Positions 42,818 to 51,219 of a stretch of 64,000 nt of DNA are shown here, piece by piece (positions within the stretch are counted from its first letter, which is position 1; each line of letters starts with the position of its first letter). The stretch covers positions 124,001 to 188,000 of the forward strand of contig CAXTIU010000005.1 in assembly GCA_964244495.1 (NCBI GenBank), written 5' to 3'. The translations under genes were made by a program, and so were the position numbers. Below the pieces are notes generated by a model that was given only the letters and a program-made list of their open reading frames with translations, made no database searches and was not told the DNA's origin. The DNA comes from RH-AL1 sp964244495 (GTDB taxonomy: Bacteria; Pseudomonadota; Alphaproteobacteria; Rhizobiales; Beijerinckiaceae).

Positions 42818-43241
42818 GACGGCGGACCGGATCGTGGACGTGGTCCGATGCCGTGGCCTCCCCCCATGGCGTCGGCCTGTCCGATCCCACCGCGCCCGTG
42901 CCGGTCGGACGCTCGAGCGCCAGGGTCCGGCCATAGCGATCCGGGCGTGAAGAAAAATCAGCGACGCACACATTCTCGCGTCAGGATGCGTCATGCGTCA
43001 GGCCACAAAGGGGATCGCGGCTGCCCAAGCCAGTTCACGCCAAAAAAGGTAGCAGTACCCTACGCCGGGCGCGCCATGCCCGCAAGTCCGGGGCGGGGCC
43101 GGCCTGGCACCCATGCCCTCGCACCGCGTTCGCGACGCGGTCGGACGCGGCATCGGCCAGGTGCCGGACTCTTGCGGCCAAAGCGCACCGACGCGCGCCC
43201 CGCGATTGCCTCCCGGAAGGATCGTCGGGTAGGCTCGACCC
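42818..43241 (+). other. 424-base gap without a recognisable gene
   Basis: I find no tRNA cloverleaf, no strong terminator with T-run and no convincing reading frame here. The left half has the same composition as neighbouring coding DNA. An AT-richer patch around 42949-43050 (AAGAAAAATCAG, CCAAAAAAGG) is the best place for a promoter of the FemAB-like gene. Nothing further can be supported. Confidence 0.5.
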
Positions 43242-44432
43242 ATGCCGAACACCCAAGTCGTGCGCATCGTCCAATCGATCAAGGAGATCGAGCCGGCGCA
43301 GTGGGACGCCTGCGCCAACCCCGAGGCGGGTTCCGCGAGCGGCGACGACGCCAGGGGCGAGCGCTTCAACCCGTTCCTCACCCACGCCTTCCTCCTCGCG
43401 CTGGAAGGCTCCAAGTCGGTCGGCGGCCGCACCGGCTGGACGCCGACCCACGTCGTCGTCGAGGTAGCCGGCCGGTTGGCGGCGGCGGCGCCCTGCTACG
43501 TCAAGACCCACTCGATGGGCGAGTACGTCTTCGATCACGCCTGGGCCGACGCGTACCATCGCGCCGGGCTCGACTATTACCCCAAACTCCAGGTCTGCGT
43601 GCCCTTCACCCCGGCGACCGGCCGGCGCCTGCTGGTCGCGGCCGACGCGGGGCCGCTCGCGCTGCCGACACTGGTCGCCGGGTTGAAGGCGTGGCGCGCC
43701 AAGGTCGGGGCGTCGTCGCTCCACGTCACCTTCGCGACCGAGCCGGAATGGACAGCGATGGGCGCGGAGGGTTTCCTCCAGCGCACCGGGCAGCAGTTCC
43801 ACTTCGTCAACGAGGGCTACGCCGATTTCGAGGCTTTCCTCGGCAGCCTCGCCTCGCGCAAGCGGAAGATGATCCGCCGCGAGCGACGCGACGCGCTCGG
43901 TCCCGGCATCACGATCGAGTGCCTGCGTGGGCCGGCCATCAAGCCGGAGCACTGGGCCGCCTTCTTCGACTTCTACATCGATACCGGTTCGCGCAAATGG
44001 GGTCGACCCTACCTCACCCGGCCGTTCTTCGACGCGGTCGGCCGCACGATGGCAGATCGCGTCCTGCTCGTGATGGCCAAGCGCGGGGGCCGCTACATCG
44101 CCGGCGCCATCAACTTCGTCGGCGACGACGCGCTGTACGGCCGCAACTGGGGCTGCGTCGAGGAACATCCGTTCCTGCATTTCGAGGTGTGCTACTACCA
44201 GGCGATCGAATGGGCGATCGCGCACGGGCTGAAACGCGTCGAGGCGGGAGCCCAGGGCGAGCACAAGCTGGCGCGCGGCTACCGCGCCGTGCCGACCTAC
44301 TCCGCCCACGAGATCCCCGACAAGCGCTTCGCCAGGGCGATCGACGATTACCTCACGCGCGAGCGCGCCGCGATCGACGAGGCGCTGGAGGAGTACGGCG
44401 AGCTTGCCCCCTTCAAGAAGGTGGCGTCCTAG
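43242..44432 (+). CDS. FemAB-like GNAT-fold acyltransferase (DUF482 family)
   Basis: This 396-residue cytosolic protein of the peptidoglycan-biosynthesis/recognition-like family has a double GNAT fold. Visible family stretches include NPFLTHAFLLALEGSKSVGG, YPKLQVCVPFTPATGRRLL, SRKRKMIRRERRDA and WGCVEEHPFLHFEVCYYQ, and AGAQGEHKLARGY near the end. Homologues in Proteobacteria have no proven substrate; relation to Fem aminoacyl transferases is by fold. ATG at 43242. The HIT gene follows 32 bases later and is probably in the same transcript. Confidence 0.8.
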   Translation: MPNTQVVRIVQSIKEIEPAQWDACANPEAGSASGDDARGERFNPFLTHAFLLALEGSKSVGGRTGWTPTHVVVEVAGRLAAAAPCYVKTHSMGEYVFDHAWADAYHRAGLDYYPKLQVCVPFTPATGRRLLVAADAGPLALPTLVAGLKAWRAKVGASSLHVTFATEPEWTAMGAEGFLQRTGQQFHFVNEGYADFEAFLGSLASRKRKMIRRERRDALGPGITIECLRGPAIKPEHWAAFFDFYIDTGSRKWGRPYLTRPFFDAVGRTMADRVLLVMAKRGGRYIAGAINFVGDDALYGRNWGCVEEHPFLHFEVCYYQAIEWAIAHGLKRVEAGAQGEHKLARGYRAVPTYSAHEIPDKRFARAIDDYLTRERAAIDEALEEYGELAPFKKVAS

Positions 44433-44464
44433 ATTATCGAGGGGACTCGGGTTATCGAGGGCGC

Positions 44465-44905
44465 ATGACCCCCGCCTACGACGATGCCAACATCTTCGCC
44501 AAGATCCTCCGCGGGGAGATCCCTTGCGCCAAGGTGTTCGAGGACGAGCGCACCTTGGCCTTCATGGACGTCATGCCGCAAGGCGACGGCCACACGCTCG
44601 TCATCCCGAAGGCGCGTGCGCGCACCCTGCTCGACTTGCCGCCCGACGACCTCGCCGCGTTGATGCCGCGCGTGCAGAGGATCGCGGCGGCGGTGAAGGC
44701 GGCGTTCGACGCCGACGGCCTGACGCTGTTCCAGTTCAACGAGCCGGCCGGCGGCCAGACCGTGTTCCACCTGCATTTCCACTTGGTCCCGCGCTTCGTC
44801 GGCGTCGCGCTGCGGCCCCACACCGGCGCGATGGCCGACGGCACCCTGCTGAAGGCGCACGCGGCCCGCATCGCGGCGGCACTCGACGCGTCGCTTGGCG
44901 CCTGA
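44465..44905 (+). CDS. HIT-family nucleotide-binding protein
   Basis: This 146-residue histidine-triad protein has FHLHFHLVPR near residue 100, which holds the triad with the catalytic central histidine. The N-terminal NIFAKILRGEIPCAKVFED is typical of the Hint branch. These enzymes hydrolyse nucleoside phosphoramidates or aminoacyl-adenylates in the cytosol. The leader contains a short direct repeat (TTATCGAGGG twice within 44434-44460). The stop lies 11 bases inside the start of the HD gene. Confidence 0.9.
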   Translation: MTPAYDDANIFAKILRGEIPCAKVFEDERTLAFMDVMPQGDGHTLVIPKARARTLLDLPPDDLAALMPRVQRIAAAVKAAFDADGLTLFQFNEPAGGQTVFHLHFHLVPRFVGVALRPHTGAMADGTLLKAHAARIAAALDASLGA

Positions 44906-45605
44906 CGCGCGCCCGGTCGGGGCTCGAAAGGCCGAGACCCGCAAGGCCGCGACGCGCGAGCCCAAGACCCGCAAGCCCGAGACGCGGGCCTGGGTTCGTC
45001 TCCCCTCCGGCAAGCGGCTCGACCTGCTGCACCCGACTCCCTTCGACTGGGACGATGCCGACCTCGCGGTCGGTCTCGCCCGCACCTACCGCTGGGGCGG
45101 CCACTCGGCCTGGCCGCTGCCGCTCTCCGTCGCCCAGCACTCGCTGGCCGTGCTCGCCATGCACCGGACGGGCGTGCGACCGGCCGCGAGGGACGGGTCC
45201 GATCCCGGCGCCGAGCTTCGCGAGCTGATGCACGATGCCGACGAAGGCCTGCTCGGCTTCGACTGCATCTCGGTGGTCAAGCCGTTCCTCGGCGACGCCT
45301 TCAAGGCCCTGACGCTCGATCTCCAGCGTGCCGTGGCGCTCCGCTACGGCCTGCGGCGTTACGAACCGGGCGAGTACAGGGCGCACAAGCGGATCGACCG
45401 GATCGCCGCCGCCTCCGAGGCGGTCCACGTCGTCGGCTGGACGCGGGACGAGGTGCGCCATACCTTGCGCATCCCGTTCCAGCCGCTGGCGGCCGATCCG
45501 CTCGCCGCCGCCTACGGCTGCGCACCGTGGGAACCCTGGCCGCCGGCGCTCGCCGCGCGACGCTTCCTCGACGAACTCGCCGTGCTGCGGGCGAAGCTTC
45601 GCTGA
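44895..45605 (+). CDS. HD-domain phosphohydrolase (YfbR-like)
   Basis: This 236-residue protein has the metal-binding HD set: LSVAQHSLAVL gives the first His, ELMHDADEGLLG gives the His-Asp pair, and LARTYRWGGHSAWPL is an N-terminal substrate loop seen in dNMP 5'-nucleotidase relatives. The substrate is probably a nucleotide; this is inference. Residues 11-32 are a degenerate basic repeat (KAETRK, KAATRE, PKTRK, PETRA). A TTG at 44895 overlapping the HIT gene by 11 bases is the only start before the domain, but no ribosome site precedes it, so the true start is uncertain. Confidence 0.75.
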   Translation: MAPDARPVGARKAETRKAATREPKTRKPETRAWVRLPSGKRLDLLHPTPFDWDDADLAVGLARTYRWGGHSAWPLPLSVAQHSLAVLAMHRTGVRPAARDGSDPGAELRELMHDADEGLLGFDCISVVKPFLGDAFKALTLDLQRAVALRYGLRRYEPGEYRAHKRIDRIAAASEAVHVVGWTRDEVRHTLRIPFQPLAADPLAAAYGCAPWEPWPPALAARRFLDELAVLRAKLR

Positions 45606-45653
45606 TCGGGACCCGCGCGCGGCTTGAAAGCGGGCGGCGCCTATGACACTCAC

Positions 45654-46217
45654 ATGCGCTCAGCCGTCCTCGCACGCGAGACCCGCTTGCCCCAGATTCA
45701 CGTTTGCTCGCTGTCCAAGATCGCCGACACGGTCCACGCCACCGGTGCGCGCTCCATGGTCACGCTGATCAATAAGGACACGCCCGTCGAGCGACCGCGC
45801 GGGATCGCGCCCGAACGCCACCTGTTCGTGTCCGTGTCGGACATCGTCGCCGCCGAGGAGGGACACATCCTGCCGGCCGAGGCGCACCTCGCCGAGCTCC
45901 TCGCCTTCGTGCGAGCCTGGGACCGGCGGCAACCGCTCGTCGTCCACTGCTACGCCGGGGTCAGCCGATCCACCGCGGCGGCCTACATCACGGCCTGCGC
46001 CCTGCGCGAGGATCTCTGCGAGTTCGCCCTCGCCCGCACGTTGCGCGAGCGCTCGCCGACGGCGACGCCCAACTCGATGATGGTCGCCCTCGCCGACCGG
46101 ATGCTGGGACGGGACGGACGGATGATCGAGGCGGTGAAGGCGATCGGTCGCGGCACGGACTGCTTCGAGGGCGTGCCCTTCGCCTTCGACCTCGCGGGAA
46201 CGGAGGGCGCGGCTTGA
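45654..46217 (+). CDS. Tyrosine/dual-specificity phosphatase-like protein
   Basis: This 187-residue cytosolic protein has the P-loop CYAGVSRST in VVHCYAGVSRSTAAAYI (Cys-x5-Arg, near residue 103). It is preceded by FVSVSDIVAAEEG, where the general acid would lie. The pattern matches the small alphaproteobacterial protein-tyrosine-phosphatase-like family, whose substrates are unknown. The ATG at 45654 is chosen; a TTG at 45624 is in frame. Its stop overlaps the xseB start (TTGA). Confidence 0.8.
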   Translation: MRSAVLARETRLPQIHVCSLSKIADTVHATGARSMVTLINKDTPVERPRGIAPERHLFVSVSDIVAAEEGHILPAEAHLAELLAFVRAWDRRQPLVVHCYAGVSRSTAAAYITACALREDLCEFALARTLRERSPTATPNSMMVALADRMLGRDGRMIEAVKAIGRGTDCFEGVPFAFDLAGTEGAA

Positions 46218-46465
46218 GCGCGACGGATGCGGACGCGCTCGCCGCGCTGCCGTTCGAGGCGGCGATGCGCGAGCTGGAGGGCATCGTCGACACGCTGGAG
46301 AAGGGCTCGGTTCCGCTCGAGGAGTCAATCACGATCTACGAGCGTGGCGAAGCCTTGAAGGCTCACTGCGACGGCCTGCTGCGCAACGCCGAGGCGCGCA
46401 TCGCCAAGATCGCGCTGTCGCGCGAGGGCAGGCCGACCGGGACGACGCCGCTCGACGCCGATTAG
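46214..46465 (+). CDS. xseB: Exodeoxyribonuclease VII small subunit
   Basis: XseB is the small helical subunit that coats the XseA nuclease. The 83 residues include the family core LPFEAAMRELEGIVDTLEKG, then VPLEESITIYERGEAL and CDGLLRNAEARI. The TTG at 46214 overlaps the TGA of the phosphatase-like gene and gives the family's normal length. xseA is not in the window, and the usual ispA/dxs neighbours are also absent here. Confidence 0.93.
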   Translation: MSATDADALAALPFEAAMRELEGIVDTLEKGSVPLEESITIYERGEALKAHCDGLLRNAEARIAKIALSREGRPTGTTPLDAD

Positions 46466-46532
46466 GCGTCGGACCGAGACCTGCGCGGCGATCGTCGGAA
46501 CGGCGAAGCTCGCGCGTCCATGCGCCCGGTCT

Positions 46533-47225
46533 CTATGTCGGAGGCGCTCGATCACCGCCGTCGACCGAGCGACCGCGGCGGGTGGCCGCCGTCACAAGGA
46601 TGGCGGTGAGGGCGGCCCGTGTCAGCGCGTCCACGGTAGGGCGTCCGAGCGCAGGTGACCGGCGGCGGGGTTGGGCGGCCGGCTTCGCGCGTGGCACGTG
46701 AACGAAGCCGACCTGCGGCGCGGCGGCGGCGAGCAGCGAGCGGTAGAGCGCGGCGTTGCAGACGTAGTCGCCGGCATCGCGCGAGAGGGCCGCGCGGAAC
46801 CCGTGCCGGCGCAGCGCGGCGGCGATGCGGGCGGCGGGATAGGTCGCCGGAAGCGTCGCGGGGCCACCCGGCACCAGGACCCGACCGGGCAAGCCTCCGG
46901 CGGCGTCCGGGTGGAGGATGCCGGCGCGGTTGACCGACCGCGTCTCGACGCTGATGTGCCGACGGCGTGAGGCAAGGCCGAGATGGAGGATCGCATCGGG
47001 TCGATGTCGCTCGACCGCGTCGCGCAACGCGGCGTCGAGGGTTGCGAAGACGACCGGAAGCAGGGCGCGACGAAGATCGACGCCGAGCCGCGCCAGCCTC
47101 GCTTCCTGCTTGCCCAGGGCCGCGACGATCGCCGCCGACGGGTTGCGCGACGCTCCGGGAAACGCGCCGAAGCCGGTCACGAGCACGGTCTGGCGGAACC
47201 GCGCCGCCGTAACGACATGTTTCAT
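46533..47225 (-). CDS. pcp: Pyroglutamyl-peptidase I-like (C15) protein
   Basis: Pcp removes N-terminal pyroglutamate from peptides. The 230-residue protein begins VLVTGFGAFPGASRNPS. It keeps all three catalytic positions: Glu in ISVETRSVN, Cys in SRDAGDYVCNAALY and His in VGFVHVPR. The stretch around the Glu (ETRSVN instead of the usual ERVAIN) and the shortened Arg-rich C-terminus are divergent, so activity is likely but less certain. ATG at 47225 is used; a GTG four codons upstream is possible. It is divergent from the lipoprotein esterase gene. Confidence 0.8.
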   Translation of the reverse strand: MKHVVTAARFRQTVLVTGFGAFPGASRNPSAAIVAALGKQEARLARLGVDLRRALLPVVFATLDAALRDAVERHRPDAILHLGLASRRRHISVETRSVNRAGILHPDAAGGLPGRVLVPGGPATLPATYPAARIAAALRRHGFRAALSRDAGDYVCNAALYRSLLAAAAPQVGFVHVPRAKPAAQPRRRSPALGRPTVDALTRAALTAILVTAATRRGRSVDGGDRAPPT

Positions 47226-47320
47226 GGCTACGATCACGTACCAGTTGATTCACGACGTCAACGCTTCGGTTACGAACCGTCGCGCTTGATCGGCGGGCAG
47301 GGTGGCCGGGACGGGGATCG

Positions 47321-48559
47321 ATGGCGTGGATCGGTAGTCGTTGGAGGATCGAGGTTGCGGCCATATCGGTCGCGGCCGGCCTCGCCGTGTCCGGCTGCGT
47401 CACCGACAAGGTGTCGGAAGTCACGTCCTCGGTCGGCGACGTCTTCGCGACCGCCGAGCCGGTGGCGGCCCGCCGCGTGCCGATGTTCGTCGTGTCGACG
47501 CGCAAGGGGAAGGGCGAGCCGAACGACCTCGCCGACGGCGCCCACGATTCGCTTCAAACGGTGACGGTGCCGCCCGGCCACCAGCCCGGCCAGGTCGAGC
47601 GGGCGAGCTTCGGCACCAACAATCCCGACAAGCACTTCACCGTTTCCGCCTTTCGCGGCCTCGACGATGGGGAGCTGAAGCAGGAGATCGCCTCGCACCT
47701 GTCGGGCCGCATCGGCTCGAACCGCGACGTCCTGCTCTACGTGCACGGCTTCAACACGAGCTACGACGAGGCGCGGTTCCGGCTGGCTCAGGTCGTCACG
47801 GACGGGCGCTTCGGCGGCGTGCCGATCCTGTTCACCTGGCCGGCCTCGGCCAGCCTGCTCGACTACGAGGCGGCCAAGGAGAGCGCGTCCGCCTCGCGCG
47901 ACGCGCTGGCGCAGACCCTGATCGAGCTCGGCGACATCCCCGACATCGGTCGCATCCACATCCTCGCGCATTCCATGGGCAGCTGGCTGACCATGGAGGC
48001 GCTGCGCCAGGACGCGATCGCCGGCCACCCCGACCTCAACGGCAAGCTCGGCGACGTGATGCTGGCCGCGCCCGACATCGACGTCGGCGTGTTCCGCAAC
48101 CAGGTCGCCAAGGTCGACCCGTCCCACGTGACCATCCTCGTGTCCTCCAACGATCGGGCGCTGTCGCTGTCGCGGCGCCTGGCGGGCGACCGGCCGCGCG
48201 TCGGCGCCTTGAGCCCGAGCAACCCCGCCGACAAGGCCGTGCTCGATCAGCTGGGCGTCAAGGTCTACGACCTGTCCAACGAGTCGATCAGCCTGATCGG
48301 GCACGGCAACTACGCCGCACCCGACGTGGTGCGTCGGATCGGGGCCAGCATCGGCGCCAAGCGCGTCAACGACGGCGAGGTGGCGGCGGTCCTCGGCGAC
48401 CGGCCGGTGAGCGACCGGGTCGTCACGCAGCCGCTGGCACCGGCGACCGGCGTGTCCGTGCCGCCGCCGATCGTGCCGGGCATGGTGCCGCCGTCGAAGA
48501 CCGCCGAAACGACCGCATCGGGCGACGCGACCAAGGCCATCGCGCCGGACCCCAAGTAG
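47321..48559 (+). CDS. Alpha/beta-hydrolase lipoprotein (DUF900 family)
   Basis: This 412-residue protein has a lipoprotein signal (VAAGLAVSGC, acylated Cys near residue 26). The hydrolase domain contains LLYVHGFNTSYDEARFR (oxyanion/His-Gly), the nucleophile elbow LAHSMGSWL, and late APDID and LIGHGNYA residues that could complete the triad. The C-terminal 60 residues are low-complexity Pro/Thr-rich. Family members are annotated as esterases or lipases without defined substrate. It probably sits on the periplasmic face of a membrane. It converges on recG. Confidence 0.82.
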   Translation: MAWIGSRWRIEVAAISVAAGLAVSGCVTDKVSEVTSSVGDVFATAEPVAARRVPMFVVSTRKGKGEPNDLADGAHDSLQTVTVPPGHQPGQVERASFGTNNPDKHFTVSAFRGLDDGELKQEIASHLSGRIGSNRDVLLYVHGFNTSYDEARFRLAQVVTDGRFGGVPILFTWPASASLLDYEAAKESASASRDALAQTLIELGDIPDIGRIHILAHSMGSWLTMEALRQDAIAGHPDLNGKLGDVMLAAPDIDVGVFRNQVAKVDPSHVTILVSSNDRALSLSRRLAGDRPRVGALSPSNPADKAVLDQLGVKVYDLSNESISLIGHGNYAAPDVVRRIGASIGAKRVNDGEVAAVLGDRPVSDRVVTQPLAPATGVSVPPPIVPGMVPPSKTAETTASGDATKAIAPDPK

Positions 48560-48613
48560 CGCGCCACGGCGGCGCCGTTTTCGGAACCCGCCGCGCGCCG
48601 TCCAGGCGGATGC

Positions 48614-50713
48614 CTAGCCCGCGTCGATCAGCTTGATCGCTTCCTCCCGCTCGAAGAGGTGCAGCAGCACCCGGATGGCCGGCCCGGCGGCGCCGTGCAG
48701 GTCCGGGTCGGCGTCGACGAGCCGCTGCGCCGCGTCCCGCGCGAGGCGCAGCAGGTCGCCGTGCACGTCGAGGCGGGCCAGCTTGAAGCCGGGCAGGCCG
48801 GACTGGCGGGTGCCCAGCACCTCGCCCTCGCCGCGCAGCCGCAGGTCCTCCTCCGCCAGCAGGAAGCCGTCCTCGCTCTCGCGCAGGATCGCGATCCGCG
48901 CCTGCGCCACCGCGCCGAGCGGCGCCTTGTAGAGCAGCACGCAGGCCGACGCCCCGGCGCCGCGCCCGACGCGGCCGCGCAGCTGGTGGATCTGCGCGAG
49001 GCCGAAGCGCTCGGCCTGCTCGATGACGATGATGGTCGCCTCCGGCACGTCCACCCCAACCTCGATCACGGTGGTGGCGACCAGCACCTGGACGCGCCCG
49101 GCGGCGAAGGCGGCCATGGCGGCGTCCTTCTCCTCGCCCTTCATGCGGCCGTGGATCAGCCCCACCTTGTCGCCGAAGACCTGCCGCAGCGTTTCGTAGC
49201 GCTCCAGCGCGGCGGCGGCGTCGATCTCCTCGTTCTCCGCCACCAGCGGGCACACCCAGTAGGCGCGCTTGCCCGCCTCGATCGCCCGGCCGAGCCGCGC
49301 CACCACGTCCTCCAGCCGGTCGATCGGCAGCGCCCTGGTGTCGATCGGCTTGCGGCCGGGTGGTTTTTCGCGCAGCGCGGAAACGTCCATGTCGCCGAAG
49401 TAGGAGAGCACCAGCGTGCGCGGGATCGGGGTGGCGGTCATCACCAGGATGTCGACCGCCTCGCCCTTGGCCGAGAGGGCGAGGCGCTGGTGGACGCCGA
49501 AGCGGTGCTGCTCGTCGACGACCGCCAGGCCCAGGTCCCTGAAGGCGACCTTGTCCTGGATGAGGGCGTGGGTGCCGATCGCCATGTCGATCGTGCCGGC
49601 GCGCAGGCCCTCCAGCGTGCGCGCCCGCTCGGCCGGCTTGTCGCGCCCCGTGATGATCGCCACGCGGATGCCGGCCGCCTCCGCGCGGGGCGCCAGTCCG
49701 GCGAAATGCTGCCGGGCGAGGATCTCGGTCGGCGCCATCAACACCGCCTGCCGGCCGGACTCGACGGTGTCGGCCATGGCCAGCAGCGCGACTAGCGTCT
49801 TGCCCGAGCCGACATCGCCCTGCAGCAGTCGCAGCATGCGGGCCGGCGCGGCGAGGTCGCCGCGGATCTCGGCCAGCGCCGTCGCCTGCGCTCCCGTGAG
49901 GGCGAAGGGCAGGGCGGCGGCGATCGCGTCGGCCTTGGTCCGCGCGCCCGTGCCGGCGCGGCCGGTCCGCGCGCGCAGGCGCTTGCGCATCAGGGCCAGG
50001 GCGACCTGGTGGGCGAGCAGTTCGTCGAGCGCCAAGCGGACGCGGGCGCGGGACGCCGGCTCGATCGCGTCGGGCGCGGCCGGATGGTGCACGGCGGCCA
50101 GCGCCTCGGCGAACGTCGGCAGCGGCGGCACTTTCACGCCGAGGCCCTCGTACCAGTCCGGCATCGGCGGCAGCTTGGCGAGCGCGCCGTCCACCGCCTT
50201 CGCCAGCACGCGCGGATACAGGCCCTCGGTGAGGCCGTACACCGGCTCGGTCAAGGGCATGCGCGCGAATCCCTCCGCGTCGACGACGTGGTCGGGGTGC
50301 ACCATCTGGCGGTGGCCGTCGTAGAGCTCGAGCTTGCCGGAGATCCAGCGCTCCGCGCCGAGCGGCAGGCTCTTCTCGATCCAGCCGTGGTTGGACAGGA
50401 AGAAGATCAGCAGCACGTCGCCGGTGGCATCCTCGACGAGCACCCGGTACGGTGCCCGCGAGCGGGGCGGCGGCGGCCGATGGTCGGTGACGGTGGCGCG
50501 CAGCGTGACCACCACGTCGATCGGCGCCTCGGCGATCGGCGGCTGGTTGCGCCGGTCGATCACGGCGTGGGGCAGGTGGAACAGCACGTCGACGATCCGG
50601 GACGGTCCGTTGCCCGGAGCGAGCAGCCGATCGAGATGCGCGCCGGTCTTCGGCCCGATGCCGGTCAGGCTGGAGGCGACGGCGAACAGGGGCGTGAGAA
50701 GGTGCGGGCGCAT
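48614..50713 (-). CDS. recG: ATP-dependent DNA helicase RecG
   Basis: RecG remodels stalled forks and Holliday junctions. The 699-residue product has the N-terminal wedge/OB domain (ending near residue 200). The helicase motifs follow: LLQGDVGSGKTLVALLAM (Walker A), AVVDEQHRFGVHQRL (DEQH box), VMTATPIPRTL and VATTVIEVGVDVPEA, then QLRGRVGRG. Length and order are normal. It is divergent from sdhE, with 133 bases between start codons. This arrangement is common in alphaproteobacteria. Confidence 0.96.
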   Translation of the reverse strand: MRPHLLTPLFAVASSLTGIGPKTGAHLDRLLAPGNGPSRIVDVLFHLPHAVIDRRNQPPIAEAPIDVVVTLRATVTDHRPPPPRSRAPYRVLVEDATGDVLLIFFLSNHGWIEKSLPLGAERWISGKLELYDGHRQMVHPDHVVDAEGFARMPLTEPVYGLTEGLYPRVLAKAVDGALAKLPPMPDWYEGLGVKVPPLPTFAEALAAVHHPAAPDAIEPASRARVRLALDELLAHQVALALMRKRLRARTGRAGTGARTKADAIAAALPFALTGAQATALAEIRGDLAAPARMLRLLQGDVGSGKTLVALLAMADTVESGRQAVLMAPTEILARQHFAGLAPRAEAAGIRVAIITGRDKPAERARTLEGLRAGTIDMAIGTHALIQDKVAFRDLGLAVVDEQHRFGVHQRLALSAKGEAVDILVMTATPIPRTLVLSYFGDMDVSALREKPPGRKPIDTRALPIDRLEDVVARLGRAIEAGKRAYWVCPLVAENEEIDAAAALERYETLRQVFGDKVGLIHGRMKGEEKDAAMAAFAAGRVQVLVATTVIEVGVDVPEATIIVIEQAERFGLAQIHQLRGRVGRGAGASACVLLYKAPLGAVAQARIAILRESEDGFLLAEEDLRLRGEGEVLGTRQSGLPGFKLARLDVHGDLLRLARDAAQRLVDADPDLHGAAGPAIRVLLHLFEREEAIKLIDAG

Positions 50714-50846
50714 TCGACGCGTTGGTGCGTGGTGGGGCCGCGCGGCTGACAGCGCGGCGGGCGGACGCTATAGATCGGGAAGCCACGCAGCAATCGCACG
50801 GTCCCCGCCGCGCGTTCACCGGGCCCACGTCCACGAGGAGTCGATG

Positions 50847-51131
50847 ATGCCGCAGCCCCAAGGCCTGGACGAGCGCCGCCGCCGCATCCTGTTCCGGGCC
50901 TGGCATCGCGGCACGCGAGAGATGGACCTTTGCATGGGCCGTTTCGCCGATGCCAAGATCGCCGAGCTGCCAGACAGCGACCTCGACGACCTGGAGCTGT
51001 TGATGGAGGCGCCTGACCGCGACGTCTTCTCCTGGCTGAGCGGCGAGCTGGAAACACCCGGCAACTACGACACCCCTGTGTTCCGCAAGGTCCGCGCCTT
51101 CCACACGCACGAATCGCCGCTGCACCTTTGA
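50847..51131 (+). CDS. sdhE: FAD assembly factor SdhE (succinate dehydrogenase flavinylation)
   Basis: SdhE helps attach FAD covalently to the SdhA subunit. The 94-residue helical protein has the conserved RRRILFRAWHRGTREMDLCM near the start, including the RGxxE motif, and the tail DVFSWLSGELETP. Two adjacent ATGs occur at 50844 and 50847; the second is preferred because GAGGAG at 50835-50840 is then six bases away. The sdh operon is not in the window. Confidence 0.93.
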   Translation: MPQPQGLDERRRRILFRAWHRGTREMDLCMGRFADAKIAELPDSDLDDLELLMEAPDRDVFSWLSGELETPGNYDTPVFRKVRAFHTHESPLHL

Positions 51132-51219
51132 TGCGGGCGCCGTTCAGGCTTAGCGGAAGCTTTGCCGGTCCGCGCACGCGTGCGAAGGAAGGCGCGACGC
51201 CGCAAACCCGAAGTCTGCC

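Noticed and set aside
42818..43241. Small RNA or tRNA gene in the 424-base gap
   Set aside because: No cloverleaf, conserved T-loop or terminator with T-run could be found by eye.
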